From Hyphomicrobiales bacterium (GTDB lineage Bacteria; Pseudomonadota; Alphaproteobacteria; Rhizobiales; Rhizobiaceae), in the NCBI GenBank assembly GCA_900473685.1, contig UCNE01000008.1:1-64000 (forward strand): 64,000 nt of DNA, given 5' to 3'. Shown here piece by piece: positions 25,381-34,344 of this stretch. The position numbers were made by a program, and so were the translations under genes. The notes below the pieces were generated by a model. It saw only the letters and a list, made by a program, of their open reading frames with translations, searched no databases and was not told the origin of the DNA. Every line of letters starts with the position of its first letter. Position 1 is the stretch's first letter.

Positions 25381-26415
25381 ATGAAGTCCTTGAAACTTAC
25401 TGTTGCAGCTCTGGTTGCATCCGCCGCTTTTGCAGGCGTTGCCATTGCTCGTGACCAGATCCAGGTCGCCGGCTCCTCGACCGTTCTGCCTTATGCAAAG
25501 ATCGTTGCCGAAACGTTCGGCGAAACCTTCCCTGACTTCAAGACCCCGGTCGTTGAATCCGGCGGCACCGGTGCCGGCCTGAAGGAATTCTGCAAGGGCG
25601 TTGGCCCGGACACGATCGACATCGCCAACGCATCGCGCAAAATCAAGGACAGCGAGCTGGAAACCTGCAAGGCAGCCGGCGTTACCGAAGTCCAGGAAGT
25701 CAAGATCGGGTATGACGGCATCGTCTTCGCAACCGACTCGAGCAATGCCGACCTGAAGCTGGTTCCGAAGGACCTCTACCTGGCGCTCGCAGCTGAACTC
25801 GTCATCGACGGCAAGCTCGTTGCCAATCCCTACAAGAAGTGGTCGGAAGTCAACAAGGACCTGCCGGACGTAGAAATCGCTGCTTACATCCCGGGCGAAA
25901 AGCACGGCACGCGCGAAGTCTTCGACGAGAAGATGCTGGCCCATGGCTGCAAGGACGCTGGCGCTGACGTCGCCATTAAGGGCCTCATTGCCGATGAAAA
26001 GGAAGCTGCCAAGAAGTGCATCGCCGTTCGTAAGGACGGTCTGGCAATCGACATCGACGGCGACTACACCGAAACATTGGCCCGTATCGCTTCCAACAAG
26101 AACGGCATCGGCGTCTTCGGCCTGTCCTTCTATGAAAACAACGCTGACAAGCTGAAGGTTGCGACCGTCAGCGGTATCGTTCCGTCGGGCGCAACGATCG
26201 CTTCGGGCGAATATCCGGTTTCCCGCCCGCTGTTCTTCTACGTCAAGAAGGCTCACCTTGGCGTTATCCCGGGCCTGAAGGAATATGTTGAATTCTTCCT
26301 CGACGACCAGATGGTCGGCCCGGACAGCCCGCTGGCTGCCTATGGTCTCGTTCCGGCTCCGGATGCCGAGCGCGAAGCTGACCGCAAGGCCTTCACTGAC
26401 GGTAACATGCTCTAA
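25381..26415 (+). CDS. pstS: Phosphate ABC transporter substrate-binding protein
   Basis: Periplasmic phosphate-binding protein that delivers phosphate to PstCA. A Sec signal peptide is visible (KSLKLTVAALVASAAFAGVA, cleavage near residue 24), and the mature protein opens with QVAGSSTVLPYAKIVAE, the phosphate-binding strand-loop of PstS, followed by VESGGTGAGLKEFC. I chose the ATG at 25381, with GGGAGA upstream; a longer frame from 25339 would hide the signal peptide. It is the first gene of pstSCAB-phoU-phoB and is separated from pstC by a strong hairpin that probably keeps pstS mRNA more abundant. Confidence 0.95.
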   Translation: MKSLKLTVAALVASAAFAGVAIARDQIQVAGSSTVLPYAKIVAETFGETFPDFKTPVVESGGTGAGLKEFCKGVGPDTIDIANASRKIKDSELETCKAAGVTEVQEVKIGYDGIVFATDSSNADLKLVPKDLYLALAAELVIDGKLVANPYKKWSEVNKDLPDVEIAAYIPGEKHGTREVFDEKMLAHGCKDAGADVAIKGLIADEKEAAKKCIAVRKDGLAIDIDGDYTETLARIASNKNGIGVFGLSFYENNADKLKVATVSGIVPSGATIASGEYPVSRPLFFYVKKAHLGVIPGLKEYVEFFLDDQMVGPDSPLAAYGLVPAPDAEREADRKAFTDGNML

Positions 26416-26428
26416 TATAGTGCAAAAA

Positions 26429-26454
26429 CCGGCACGGCAGCTTTGCCGTGCCGG
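26429..26454 (+). repeat. Intercistronic hairpin between pstS and pstC
   Basis: Perfect 11-bp inverted repeat (CCGGCACGGCA, loop GCTT, TGCCGTGCCGG) 14 bp after the pstS stop, without a T-tract. This looks like a 3'-end stabiliser or partial terminator, which would raise PstS over the membrane subunits. Confidence 0.75.
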
Positions 26455-26514
26455 ACATCCCGAGTATGCGGATTTGCCGGCTTTCAATGAGTGAAAAGCC
26501 GGGGGGACATATCG

Positions 26515-27999
26515 ATGAGCACTTCTCTTATTCTTTTGATCATTTTGATCGTTGGCCTTGCGGCATATTTTGCCGGACGCGCGCGCGCGACCGCCAGCTC
26601 CAAGGGCAAGCTTTCCGCCCTGCATTCGCTTCCTGGTTATCATGGCGTCTATGTTGCCATCTGGGCGGTCCTGCCGGCTGCGTTCGTTCTAGCCATCTGG
26701 CTTCTTGCCAGTCCGTTCTTCATTGAAAATTCTGTCCGGTCCGCTTTGCCGGATACGGTGAAAAGCCAGGGCACGGCGACCATCGAGCTGATGCTCGGCC
26801 AGGTCATGCAGGTCGCCAACGGCCTGAAGCGGCTGAACAGCGATGAGCTTGCGGCCGTCACAAGCGGTTCCAGCAATCTTCGCGACGCATTGGCCGCCAA
26901 GGGCGTGCCGATGGCAAATGCCGGCGAACCCTACATGGTCGAAGCCGCGCAGCACTATAATTCCCTGAGAGATGGCAGCCGCTGGGTAATGAGCGTTGCC
27001 GTGCTGATCATCGCCATTGCCGGCGCGGTTTTCGCCATTCGTGGCATCAGCGCACCGTTCCGGGCCAGAAACCGCGTCGAGCGCGTCATGCTTGGCACGC
27101 TCCTCGTTGCCTCTTCGATCGCAATCCTGACAACGGTCGGCATCGTCGGGTCGATGCTGTCGGAAGCGATCCGCTTCTTCCAGTCGGTATCCCCCAGCAC
27201 GTTCTTCTTCGGCACGGTCTGGGATCCGCGCTTTTCGGCGGCCGGCAGCGGTGGCACGGAAGGTCAGTTCGGCCTCCTGCCGCTTTTGGCTGGCACGCTG
27301 TATATCGCTTTTGTTGCCATGCTCTTTGCCGTGCCGGTCGGCCTGTTCGCCGCCATTTACATGGCGGAATATGCAAAGCCCGTCGTGCGTGGCATCGCCA
27401 AGCCGCTGTTGGAAATTCTCGCCGGTATCCCGACGATCGTCTACGGCTTCTTCGCGCTGGTGACGGTCGGGCCTTTCCTGCGTGATATTTCCGCCCAGCT
27501 GAATGGCCTTGTCACTGGCAATTACGTCAATTTCATTCAGGCACAGAGCGTTCTGACGGCCGGTCTCGTCATGGGCATCATGCTGATCCCATTCGTTTCG
27601 TCGCTGTCGGATGACATTATCACACAGGTACCACGCTCGCTGCGCGACGGTTCGCTCGGTCTCGGCGCGACCCGCTCGGAAACCATCAAGCGTGTCATCT
27701 TGCCGGCAGCGCTTCCGGGCATCGTCGGTGCCCTGTTGCTGACGGCCTCGCGTGCTGTCGGTGAAACCATGATCGTGGTGCTGGCTGCTGGTGTTGCCGC
27801 CCGCATGCAGCTCAACCCGTTCGAGGCGATGACCACCGTCACCGTCAAGATCGTCAATCAGCTGACAGGCGACCTTGAGTTCAACTCGCCGCAGACGCTG
27901 GTTGCCTTTGCGCTTGGCATCACCCTGTTTGCCATCACGCTCTGCCTCAACATCTATGCACTCTACATCGTGCGCAAGTATCGGGAACAGTACGAATGA
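26515..27999 (+). CDS. pstC: Phosphate ABC transporter permease PstC
   Basis: Inner-membrane permease of the Pst high-affinity phosphate transporter. The start is the ATG at 26515 with GGGGGA upstream; an alternative GTG lies 24 bp before. The 494-residue protein is long for PstC because of an N-terminal extension with extra membrane segments (residues 1-70) and a loop before the conserved core, as in other rhizobia. The core has the ABC permease EAA loop (PRSLRDGSLGLGATRSETIK) near residue 375 and several membrane helices around it (LAGIPTIVYGFFALV). It overlaps pstA by 4 bp. Confidence 0.94.
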   Translation: MSTSLILLIILIVGLAAYFAGRARATASSKGKLSALHSLPGYHGVYVAIWAVLPAAFVLAIWLLASPFFIENSVRSALPDTVKSQGTATIELMLGQVMQVANGLKRLNSDELAAVTSGSSNLRDALAAKGVPMANAGEPYMVEAAQHYNSLRDGSRWVMSVAVLIIAIAGAVFAIRGISAPFRARNRVERVMLGTLLVASSIAILTTVGIVGSMLSEAIRFFQSVSPSTFFFGTVWDPRFSAAGSGGTEGQFGLLPLLAGTLYIAFVAMLFAVPVGLFAAIYMAEYAKPVVRGIAKPLLEILAGIPTIVYGFFALVTVGPFLRDISAQLNGLVTGNYVNFIQAQSVLTAGLVMGIMLIPFVSSLSDDIITQVPRSLRDGSLGLGATRSETIKRVILPAALPGIVGALLLTASRAVGETMIVVLAAGVAARMQLNPFEAMTTVTVKIVNQLTGDLEFNSPQTLVAFALGITLFAITLCLNIYALYIVRKYREQYE

Positions 28000-29318
28000 C
28001 CGACATGACATCCTCCGTACAGTCCACCTTCGTGCGCCCGGCGCAGGCAAGACGCGATATCGGCATCAAGAAGCGCTATGCTGCCGAACGCCGCTTCAAG
28101 GCTTACGGCCTGACCGCCATCCTGATCGGCCTGTTCTTTCTGTTCGTACTGCTGTGGACCGTCGTCTCCAAAGGCTACACGGCCTTCCAGCAGACGGCGA
28201 TCACCCTGCCGATCGAGTTTTCGGAAAAGATCATCGATCCGAAGAACGAACGTGGCGCGAACCCGACCAAGCTGATGACGGCGAATTATCCGCTTCTGGT
28301 GCGTGATGCGCTGGTGAAGGCGCTCGGCATCGACCCGGCCAACAAGCCGCTGGTCAAGCAGGCGACGGACATGGTCTCGGCCAGTGCCCGTACGCAGCTG
28401 CGCGATCTGGTTGTTGCCAACCCGGCGATCATCGGCACCACCGCCACTGTCTCGCTTCTGGCGGAAGGCAATATCGATAGCGCCAACAAGGGCCAGATCG
28501 ACCTGACCGTTGCCGAAGCCAACCGCAAGGTGAAGGATCAGCAGATCGAATGGATGAAGACGCTGTCCGAGACCGGCGCCATGGCCAAGCAGTTCAACAC
28601 CGGCCTGTTCACCTATGGTGCGTCCAGCCGGCCTGAAGCTGCTGGTATCGGTGTCGCCGCCCTCGGTTCGCTCTACATGATGCTGATCGTTCTGGTGCTC
28701 GCCCTTCCGATCGGTGTCGCGGCCTCGATCTACCTGGAAGAGTTCGCGCCGAAGAACCGGCTCACCGATCTCATCGAGGTGAACATCAACAACCTCGCGG
28801 CCGTTCCGTCGATCGTTTACGGGCTGCTCGGCCTGTCGATCTTCATCAACTTTGCCGGCATGCCCCGCTCGGCTGCCGTCGTTGGTGGCCTGGTGCTGAC
28901 GCTGATGACGCTTCCGACGATCATCATCGCCACCCGTGCGGCGTTGAAGGCGGTTCCGCCCTCGATCCGCTCTGCCGCTCTTGGCCTCGGCGCCTCGAAG
29001 ATGCAGACGATCTTCCACCACGTCCTGCCGCTCGCCATGCCGGGCGTCCTGACCGGTACCATCATCGGCCTGGCGCATGCGCTCGGCGAAACGGCGCCGC
29101 TGCTCCTCATCGGCATGGTGGCCTTCGTGGTCGATTACCCGGGCTCGCCGATGGACCCATCCACTGCTCTGCCGGTCCAGATTTATATGTGGGCCAACGA
29201 AGCCGAACGTGCATTTGTCGAACGGACTTCGGGTGCGATCATGATCCTCTTGGTCTTCCTCGTCGTCATGAACCTTGGCGCAATCCTGTTGCGGCGTCGC
29301 TTTGAGCGGCGCTGGTAG
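27996..29318 (+). CDS. pstA: Phosphate ABC transporter permease PstA
   Basis: Second permease subunit of the Pst transporter, forming a heterodimer with PstC. The ATG overlaps the pstC stop (ATGA). The N-terminal cytoplasmic tail (about 35 residues) precedes a first helix (AILIGLFFLFVLLWTVVS), then a long periplasmic insert (about residues 65-215) as in alphaproteobacterial PstA. The core has VPSIVYGLLGLSIFI and the EAA loop (PPSIRSAALGLGASKMQTI), followed by MPGVLTGTIIGLAHALGETA. Length 440 residues. Confidence 0.94.
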   Translation: MTDMTSSVQSTFVRPAQARRDIGIKKRYAAERRFKAYGLTAILIGLFFLFVLLWTVVSKGYTAFQQTAITLPIEFSEKIIDPKNERGANPTKLMTANYPLLVRDALVKALGIDPANKPLVKQATDMVSASARTQLRDLVVANPAIIGTTATVSLLAEGNIDSANKGQIDLTVAEANRKVKDQQIEWMKTLSETGAMAKQFNTGLFTYGASSRPEAAGIGVAALGSLYMMLIVLVLALPIGVAASIYLEEFAPKNRLTDLIEVNINNLAAVPSIVYGLLGLSIFINFAGMPRSAAVVGGLVLTLMTLPTIIIATRAALKAVPPSIRSAALGLGASKMQTIFHHVLPLAMPGVLTGTIIGLAHALGETAPLLLIGMVAFVVDYPGSPMDPSTALPVQIYMWANEAERAFVERTSGAIMILLVFLVVMNLGAILLRRRFERRW

Positions 29319-29330
29319 TGAGGTAGAAAC

Positions 29331-30146
29331 ATGAACATGATGTCAGAAGCAGCAGTTGAAAAGGCGCTGGACCAGAAAATGAACACTGTTCCCTTCAAGA
29401 TGATCGGAAAGGACGTTTCGGTTTATTACGGCGAGAAGCGTGCGCTTTTCGATGTGAACCTCAACGTTCGCGAAAACACCGTCACCGCGCTGATCGGCCC
29501 GTCGGGCTGTGGCAAGTCGACGTTCCTGCGGACATTGAACCGCATGAACGACACGATCGACAGCTGCCGCGTCACCGGCAAGATCACTCTCGACGACGGC
29601 GATATCTACGACCCGAGCATCGACGTCGTGGAACTTCGCGCCCGCGTCGGCATGGTCTTCCAGAAGCCGAACCCGTTCCCGAAGTCGATCTACGAGAACG
29701 TCACCTATGGCCCGAAGATCCATGGTCTCGCCCGCACCAAGGCGGAACTCGACCAGGTCGTCGAGTCGAGCCTGCAGAAGGCCGGCCTCTGGAACGAAGT
29801 GAAGGATCGCCTGCATGAATCCGGCACCGGCCTGTCCGGTGGTCAGCAGCAGCGCCTGTGCATTGCCCGCGCCGTTGCCGTCAGCCCGGAAGTCATCCTG
29901 ATGGACGAGCCGTGCTCGGCGCTGGATCCGATCGCGACCGCCAAGGTCGAGGAACTGATCCACGAGCTGCGGACAAACTACACGATTGTCATCGTCACGC
30001 ACTCGATGCAGCAGGCTGCCCGCGTGTCGCAGCGCACCGCCATGTTCCACCTCGGCAATCTCGTTGAGGAAAACGACACCGACAAGATGTTCACCAATCC
30101 GGACGACCAGCGCACCCAGGATTACATCATGGGCCGCTTCGGCTGA
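29331..30146 (+). CDS. pstB: Phosphate ABC transporter ATP-binding protein PstB
   Basis: ATPase that powers PstCA. Walker A is [20 protein letters not shown], the Q loop lies in [16 protein letters not shown], the signature is [14 protein letters not shown] and Walker B is [13 protein letters not shown], all PstB-like. The switch His is in [14 protein letters not shown]. 271 residues, 12 bp after pstA, start ATG with GAGG upstream. It also takes part in signalling to PhoR through PhoU. Confidence 0.96.
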   Translation: MNMMSEAAVEKALDQKMNTVPFKMIGKDVSVYYGEKRALFDVNLNVRENTVTALIGPSGCGKSTFLRTLNRMNDTIDSCRVTGKITLDDGDIYDPSIDVVELRARVGMVFQKPNPFPKSIYENVTYGPKIHGLARTKAELDQVVESSLQKAGLWNEVKDRLHESGTGLSGGQQQRLCIARAVAVSPEVILMDEPCSALDPIATAKVEELIHELRTNYTIVIVTHSMQQAARVSQRTAMFHLGNLVEENDTDKMFTNPDDQRTQDYIMGRFG

Positions 30147-30156
30147 GGAATCTTTC

Positions 30157-30183
30157 GCCACCCTCCCATGAGGGCAGGGTGGC
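30157..30183 (+). repeat. Intercistronic hairpin between pstB and phoU
   Basis: Stem GCCACCCT/AGGGTGGC (8 bp), with a further CCC/GGG pairing inside, without a T-tract. It lies 10 bp after the pstB stop and may separate pstB and phoU mRNA levels. Confidence 0.6.
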
Positions 30184-30222
30184 GGTCTTGCAACCGGATT
30201 GTGATCGCAAGGAAAAACAATC

Positions 30223-30933
30223 ATGTCTACGCACATTGCTTCCGTCTACGACGAAGATCTGAAGTACCTGACACGCCGCATCTCCGAGATGGGCGGTCTG
30301 GCCGAACAGATGGTGGCCGAATCCGTGCGCGCCCTGGTCAATTCCGACCTGGCGCTCGCCCAGAAGGTCATCTCCGACGACACCATTCTCGATGAGGCCG
30401 AGCGCCAGATCGGCGAAAAGGCCATCGTCACCATTGCCAAGCGCCAGCCGGTGGCATCCGACCTGCGTGAAATCATGGGGTCGATCCGCATCGCTGCCGA
30501 CCTTGAGCGGGTCGGCGACCTCGGCAAGAACAACGCCAAGCGCGTCATTGCCGTTGCCAATGCCAGCCTGCCGCGCCAGCTGGCCCGTGGCCTGGAGCAC
30601 CTGGCAGAGCTCGCGCTCGTTCAGCTCAAGGAAGTGCTCGACGTCTATGCCTCCCGCTCGCCGGAAAAGGCCAACAGCATCCGCGAGCGCGACAATGAGA
30701 TCGACGCCATCTACACATCGCTGTTCCGCGAACTCCTGACCTACATGATGGAGGATCCGCGCAACATCACGCCCTGCACGCATCTGCTGTTCTGCGCCAA
30801 GAACATCGAGCGTATCGGCGACCATGCCACCAATATCGCTGAAACCATCTACTACATGGCAACAGGCGCGCAGCCTGTCGGCGAACGTCCGAAGGACGAT
30901 ACGGCCAACACGGTCGGCGCGATCGGTAACTGA
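30223..30933 (+). CDS. phoU: Phosphate signalling regulator PhoU
   Basis: Negative regulator of the Pho response that links PstB to PhoR. The all-helical sequence has two PhoU repeats with the metal-site motif in each (KNNAKRV and related NIERIGDHATNIAE at the end). The characteristic ADLERVGDLGKNNAKR stretch appears near residue 95 and FCAKNIERIGDHATN near residue 190. 236 residues is the usual length. It lies 77 bp after pstB and about 100 bp before phoB in the same direction. Confidence 0.95.
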   Translation: MSTHIASVYDEDLKYLTRRISEMGGLAEQMVAESVRALVNSDLALAQKVISDDTILDEAERQIGEKAIVTIAKRQPVASDLREIMGSIRIAADLERVGDLGKNNAKRVIAVANASLPRQLARGLEHLAELALVQLKEVLDVYASRSPEKANSIRERDNEIDAIYTSLFRELLTYMMEDPRNITPCTHLLFCAKNIERIGDHATNIAETIYYMATGAQPVGERPKDDTANTVGAIGN

Positions 30934-31040
30934 TCGCGCGATGAAGTAAGTAGATTCTTACGCAATAATTGCGCGAGCGGCCGCTGGAGCCGCTCGGCAA
31001 GCCTTCGGCCAGCCGGCCGGGCGCCAAGGAGCTAAAGTGA

Positions 31041-31724
31041 ATGTTGCCAAGAATTGCTGTTGTTGAAGATGAAGAGGCGCTCAGCGTCCTCCTCCGATAC
31101 AATCTCGAGGCCGAAGGGTTCGAAGTCGACACGATCAACCGTGGCGACGAGGCGGAGATGCGCCTGCAGGAACGCCTTCCTGATCTCCTGATTCTCGATT
31201 GGATGCTGCCGGGCGTTTCCGGCATCGAACTGTGCCGCCGGCTGCGCCAGCGCCCGGAAACGGAACGCCTGCCGATCATCATGCTGACGGCACGCGGCGA
31301 AGAGAGCGAGCGTGTCCGCGGTCTTGCCACCGGCGCCGACGACTATGTGGTCAAGCCATTTTCGACGCCGGAACTTATGGCGCGAGTCAAGGCGATGCTG
31401 CGCCGGGCCAAGCCCGAAGTGCTGTCAACGCTGCTGAAATGCGGCGATATCGAACTCGACCGCGAAACCCATCGCGTTCATCGCAAGACGCGCGAAGTCC
31501 GTCTTGGACCGACCGAGTTCCGCCTCTTGGAATTCTTCATGGCTTCACCGGGCCGCGTCTTTTCGCGCTCGCAGCTTCTGGACGGCGTCTGGGGACATGA
31601 CATCTATGTCGACGAACGCACGGTGGACGTCCATGTCGGCCGCCTGCGCAAGGCGCTGAATTTTTCCAACATGCTGGACGTGATCCGCACGGTGCGCGGC
31701 GCGGGCTACTCGCTGGAAAGCTGA
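31041..31724 (+). CDS. phoB: Phosphate regulon response regulator PhoB
   Basis: OmpR-family response regulator which, when phosphorylated by PhoR, binds Pho boxes. The receiver has the acidic pair (VVEDEEALSV), the phospho-acceptor Asp (LLILDWMLPGVSG), Thr (IIMLTARGEE) and Lys (DYVVKPFSTPEL). The C-terminal winged helix contains GPTEFRLLEFFMASPGRVFS and DERTVDVHVGRLRKAL. 227 residues. The ATG at 31041 follows AAGGAG by 9 bases. A further hairpin (GAGCGGC/GCCGCTC) lies between phoU and phoB. Confidence 0.96.
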   Translation: MLPRIAVVEDEEALSVLLRYNLEAEGFEVDTINRGDEAEMRLQERLPDLLILDWMLPGVSGIELCRRLRQRPETERLPIIMLTARGEESERVRGLATGADDYVVKPFSTPELMARVKAMLRRAKPEVLSTLLKCGDIELDRETHRVHRKTREVRLGPTEFRLLEFFMASPGRVFSRSQLLDGVWGHDIYVDERTVDVHVGRLRKALNFSNMLDVIRTVRGAGYSLES

Positions 31725-31744
31725 ATGAACAAGGGGCGGCGGCG

Positions 31745-32122
31745 TCAGCCGCTGCCAAGCGGCTCGCCAATTTCGATGGCGTGGCCATCCGGATCGTAGA
31801 GGCGGAACACTCTCTGGCCCCAGGCTTGGGTTTCAATGGGGTGGATGAGGTTTACGTTAGCGGCGATGCGCTCGAAGAGCGCATCCAGAGTATCATGTTC
31901 GAAATAGAGCAGGATGTTTTGACGGCCATACGGCTGGGATGCCGTTGACGGCTGTCCCCAGACCGTCGTTTCCAGGGCTTTGCCTTCATGGATGGCAAAG
32001 CCTGTTTCGAACATGACGAAATCGCCAAAATCTCGGCTGACTGCCAATCCCAGCATCTCGCAGTAGAAGATCTTCGAGATGCTGATATCCCGCACAAAGG
32101 GGATGGGATTGACGAAACGCAT
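31745..32122 (-). CDS. VOC/glyoxalase-fold protein
   Basis: A 125-residue protein of the vicinal-oxygen-chelate superfamily (glyoxalase, bleomycin resistance, dioxygenase). Two beta-alpha-beta-beta-beta modules are visible: NPIPFVRDISISKIFYCEML at the start, and the closing RLYDPDGHAIEIGEPL, whose Glu is the usual metal ligand. The actual substrate cannot be told. It converges with phoB (20 bp apart) and starts 12 bp after gcrA on the same strand, so the two may be co-transcribed. Confidence 0.8.
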   Translation of the reverse strand: MRFVNPIPFVRDISISKIFYCEMLGLAVSRDFGDFVMFETGFAIHEGKALETTVWGQPSTASQPYGRQNILLYFEHDTLDALFERIAANVNLIHPIETQAWGQRVFRLYDPDGHAIEIGEPLGSG

Positions 32123-32134
32123 GGCCTCCCGGCC

Positions 32135-32665
32135 TTAGCGTGCCCGGCGGCGTTCGCCGGACGGCTGGTAGGCCAGCTTGGCGTGGAAGGTGCAGTAAGG
32201 CGATGTGTCCGGGGAGTCATTGCCGCAGAAGTGGAACTCGTCCTTCATCGGATCGCCGATCGGCCATTTGCAGGTGCGGTCGGTAAGCTCGGTCAGCACC
32301 AGGCGGCGCGACATCGGAATAACAACGTTGTTGCCGGCCGGTGCTGCGTCCTGATCCTCGATCGCGCCGATTTCGACCTCTTCCTTCATGACGGTTGCAC
32401 CTGCGGTCCGCGTCACTGTGCGGGTCGCCATGCGCGGTGCTGTGTAGTTCGGTGCGCGTGGTGCTGCGGCGGCAGGGCGCTTGGCGCGGACCGTCGAGGC
32501 GGTGCTGCCGCCGGCTTTTGCGCGGCCGGGCAGGCAGAGACGATGAACCTTGCCGATGACGGCATTGCGGCTGACGCCACCGAGCTGTGCAGCGATCTGG
32601 CTCGCGCTCAAGCCTTCGGCCCACAATTTCTTGAGTTTCTCGACCCGCTCGTCAGTCCAGTTCAT
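32135..32665 (-). CDS. gcrA: GcrA-family cell cycle regulator
   Basis: GcrA binds sigma70-RNA polymerase and methylated GANTC promoters in alphaproteobacteria and works with CcrM to time cell-cycle genes. The N-terminal signature MNWTDERVEKLKKLWAEGLS, with QIAAQLGGVSRNAVIGKVHR (HTH), is diagnostic. A low-complexity Ala/Arg linker follows, then a C-terminal domain with CKWPIGDPM and FCGN that fits the sigma-binding region. I chose the ATG at 32665, with GGAG 8 bases upstream. The 176-residue length fits the family. It is good evidence for an alphaproteobacterial host. Confidence 0.95.
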   Translation of the reverse strand: MNWTDERVEKLKKLWAEGLSASQIAAQLGGVSRNAVIGKVHRLCLPGRAKAGGSTASTVRAKRPAAAAPRAPNYTAPRMATRTVTRTAGATVMKEEVEIGAIEDQDAAPAGNNVVIPMSRRLVLTELTDRTCKWPIGDPMKDEFHFCGNDSPDTSPYCTFHAKLAYQPSGERRRAR

Positions 32666-32963
32666 GGTTTTGTCTCCATTCCCAGCGTTGGTGATGGTCG
32701 AATCCTCCACCGAACCCCGGATGGTGTCCGGGGTTGAAACGCGATAACACTTTTGGTGACTAGGTCCGCCGCATGCGTTCTAGTAATTATTTCTTAACGT
32801 AGAGCCCGGCGGACTCTCTGACAAGAGTCCGGGGAATCCCACCGAATCGATTTCCGAGTTTTCCCCAACTTGCTTGCGATGCGTGGCATTTTTGCAAGGG
32901 TATCCGGCTAAAAAATTTGCGCCGACTGTATATGCGTGAATTGCCGGAAATCATGGGCTTTTG

Positions 32964-32992
32964 TTGACATCGCACTGCGAAGTGAAGATAGT
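32964..32992 (+). promoter_or_regulatory. Candidate promoter for argD
   Basis: TTGACA at 32964-32969 and GATAGT at 32987-32992, 17 bp apart. A start at about 32999 would place the next hairpin at the very 5' end of the transcript. Confidence 0.5.
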
Positions 32993-32997
32993 GCTAC

Positions 32998-33027
32998 TGC
33001 CGCCGCAAGGCGGCATTTTGATTTTTT
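32998..33027 (+). terminator. Terminator-like hairpin in the argD leader
   Basis: TGCCGCC-GCAA-GGCGGCA stem-loop (7 bp, tetraloop) followed by TTTTGATTTTTT. It has the form of a Rho-independent terminator, but lies just downstream of a promoter and about 70 bp before argD. It may attenuate argD or insulate it from upstream transcription. Confidence 0.6.
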
Positions 33028-33098
33028 ATGGGCTGGTCACAGCCTTGTTGACCGCGCCATTTATACAATGGCCGTGATGGTTTGAGGAGACATGCGCC

Positions 33099-34298
33099 AT
33101 GGCCGATGCCACGCCGCTTTACGACACATATGCCCGCGCCCCGTTGCGGTTCGAGCGCGGCGAAGGCGTTTGGCTGATCGCCGAGGACGGCACGCGCTAT
33201 CTGGATTTCGCCGCCGGTGTCGCTGTCAATTCGCTTGGCCATGCCCATCCGCATCTCGTGTCGGCGTTGAAAGAGCAGGCAGACAAGGTCTGGCACCTGT
33301 CGAACCTCTATGAGGTCCCGGGCCAGGAAAGCCTCAGCCGCCGCCTGACCGAAGCGACGTTTGCAGACAAGGTGTTCTTCACCAATTCCGGCGCTGAAGC
33401 GCTCGAATGCGCGATCAAGACGGCGCGGCGCTATCATTTCGCCAAGGGCCAGCCGGAAAAATTCCATATCATCACCTTCGAAGGTGCCTTCCACGGCCGC
33501 ACGCTGGCGACTATCGCTGCCGGTGGACAGGCGAAGTACCTCGAAGGCTTCGGCCCGAAGGCGCCGGGCTTCTATCAGGTGCCGTTTGGCGACATGGGTG
33601 CTCTCAAGGCTGCCATCAGCGAAGAGACCGCCGCGATCCTGATCGAGCCGATCCAGGGTGAGGGCGGTATCCGCACCGTTTCGAAGGAGTTCCTTCAGGA
33701 GCTGCGCGCGCTTTGCGACGAATATGGCCTGTTGCTCATCCTTGACGAAGTCCAGTCCGGCGTTGGCCGCACCGGCAAGCTGTTTGCCTACGAATGGGCT
33801 GGCGTGACGCCGGACATCATGGCAGTCGCCAAGGGCATCGGCGGCGGCTTCCCGCTCGGCGCCTGCCTTGCCACGGCAGAGGCAGCCTCCGGTATGGTCG
33901 CCGGCACCCATGGCTCGACCTATGGCGGCAATCCGCTGGCCATGGCCGTCGGCAATGCCGTGATGGATGTCATCATGGCCGACGATTTTCTCCAGCACGT
34001 CCGCGATGTCTCGCTGGTCTTCCGCCAGGGGCTTGCCTCGCTCGCAGACCGGTTCCCCGATGTCATTGAGGAAATCCGTGGCGAGGGCCTGATGCTTGGC
34101 ATCAAGGCCAAGGTGCCGTCTGCCGATCTCCTGAAGGCCATTCGTGCCGAAAGACTGCTGGCGGTACCTGCGGGCGAAAATGTTATCCGCTTGCTGCCGG
34201 CATTGGTGACGACGGCCGAGGAAGCCCGTGAAGGCCTGGCGCGTCTCGAGCGCGCGGCCGAACAGCTGACAGCGGAGCGACGACAGGCATCGGCCTGA
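33099..34298 (+). CDS. argD: Acetylornithine transaminase
   Basis: Class III PLP aminotransferase converting N-acetylglutamate semialdehyde to N-acetylornithine in arginine synthesis (it may also act on succinyl-diaminopimelate). The PLP phosphate loop [17 protein letters not shown], the EGAFHGRT segment, the D-E pair ([22 protein letters not shown]) and the Schiff-base Lys ([13 protein letters not shown]) are all present. 399 residues. The ATG follows a GAGGAG. argF follows after 46 bp, and both serve arginine synthesis. Confidence 0.95.
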   Translation: MADATPLYDTYARAPLRFERGEGVWLIAEDGTRYLDFAAGVAVNSLGHAHPHLVSALKEQADKVWHLSNLYEVPGQESLSRRLTEATFADKVFFTNSGAEALECAIKTARRYHFAKGQPEKFHIITFEGAFHGRTLATIAAGGQAKYLEGFGPKAPGFYQVPFGDMGALKAAISEETAAILIEPIQGEGGIRTVSKEFLQELRALCDEYGLLLILDEVQSGVGRTGKLFAYEWAGVTPDIMAVAKGIGGGFPLGACLATAEAASGMVAGTHGSTYGGNPLAMAVGNAVMDVIMADDFLQHVRDVSLVFRQGLASLADRFPDVIEEIRGEGLMLGIKAKVPSADLLKAIRAERLLAVPAGENVIRLLPALVTTAEEAREGLARLERAAEQLTAERRQASA

Positions 34299-34344
34299 AC
34301 GACGCTTCACTGACACGCTGAAAAAACACAGGACTTTGAATAGA

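Larger units (their letters stand above)
32666..33098. other. Promoter region between gcrA and argD
   Basis: About 430 bp between divergent genes, with no supported ORF. It carries the gcrA start region on the left and, on the right, the argD promoter candidate and hairpin listed separately. The middle part is relatively A/T-rich. Confidence 0.6.

Noticed and set aside
25141-26643. 500-codon frame opposite phoR end, pstS and pstC start
   Set aside because: It runs across three well-supported gene regions on the other strand and has no protein-like pattern.
26689-28050. 453-codon frame opposite pstC
   Set aside because: His/Asp/Arg-rich composition, typical of the complement of a membrane protein gene. 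It is a shadow of pstC.
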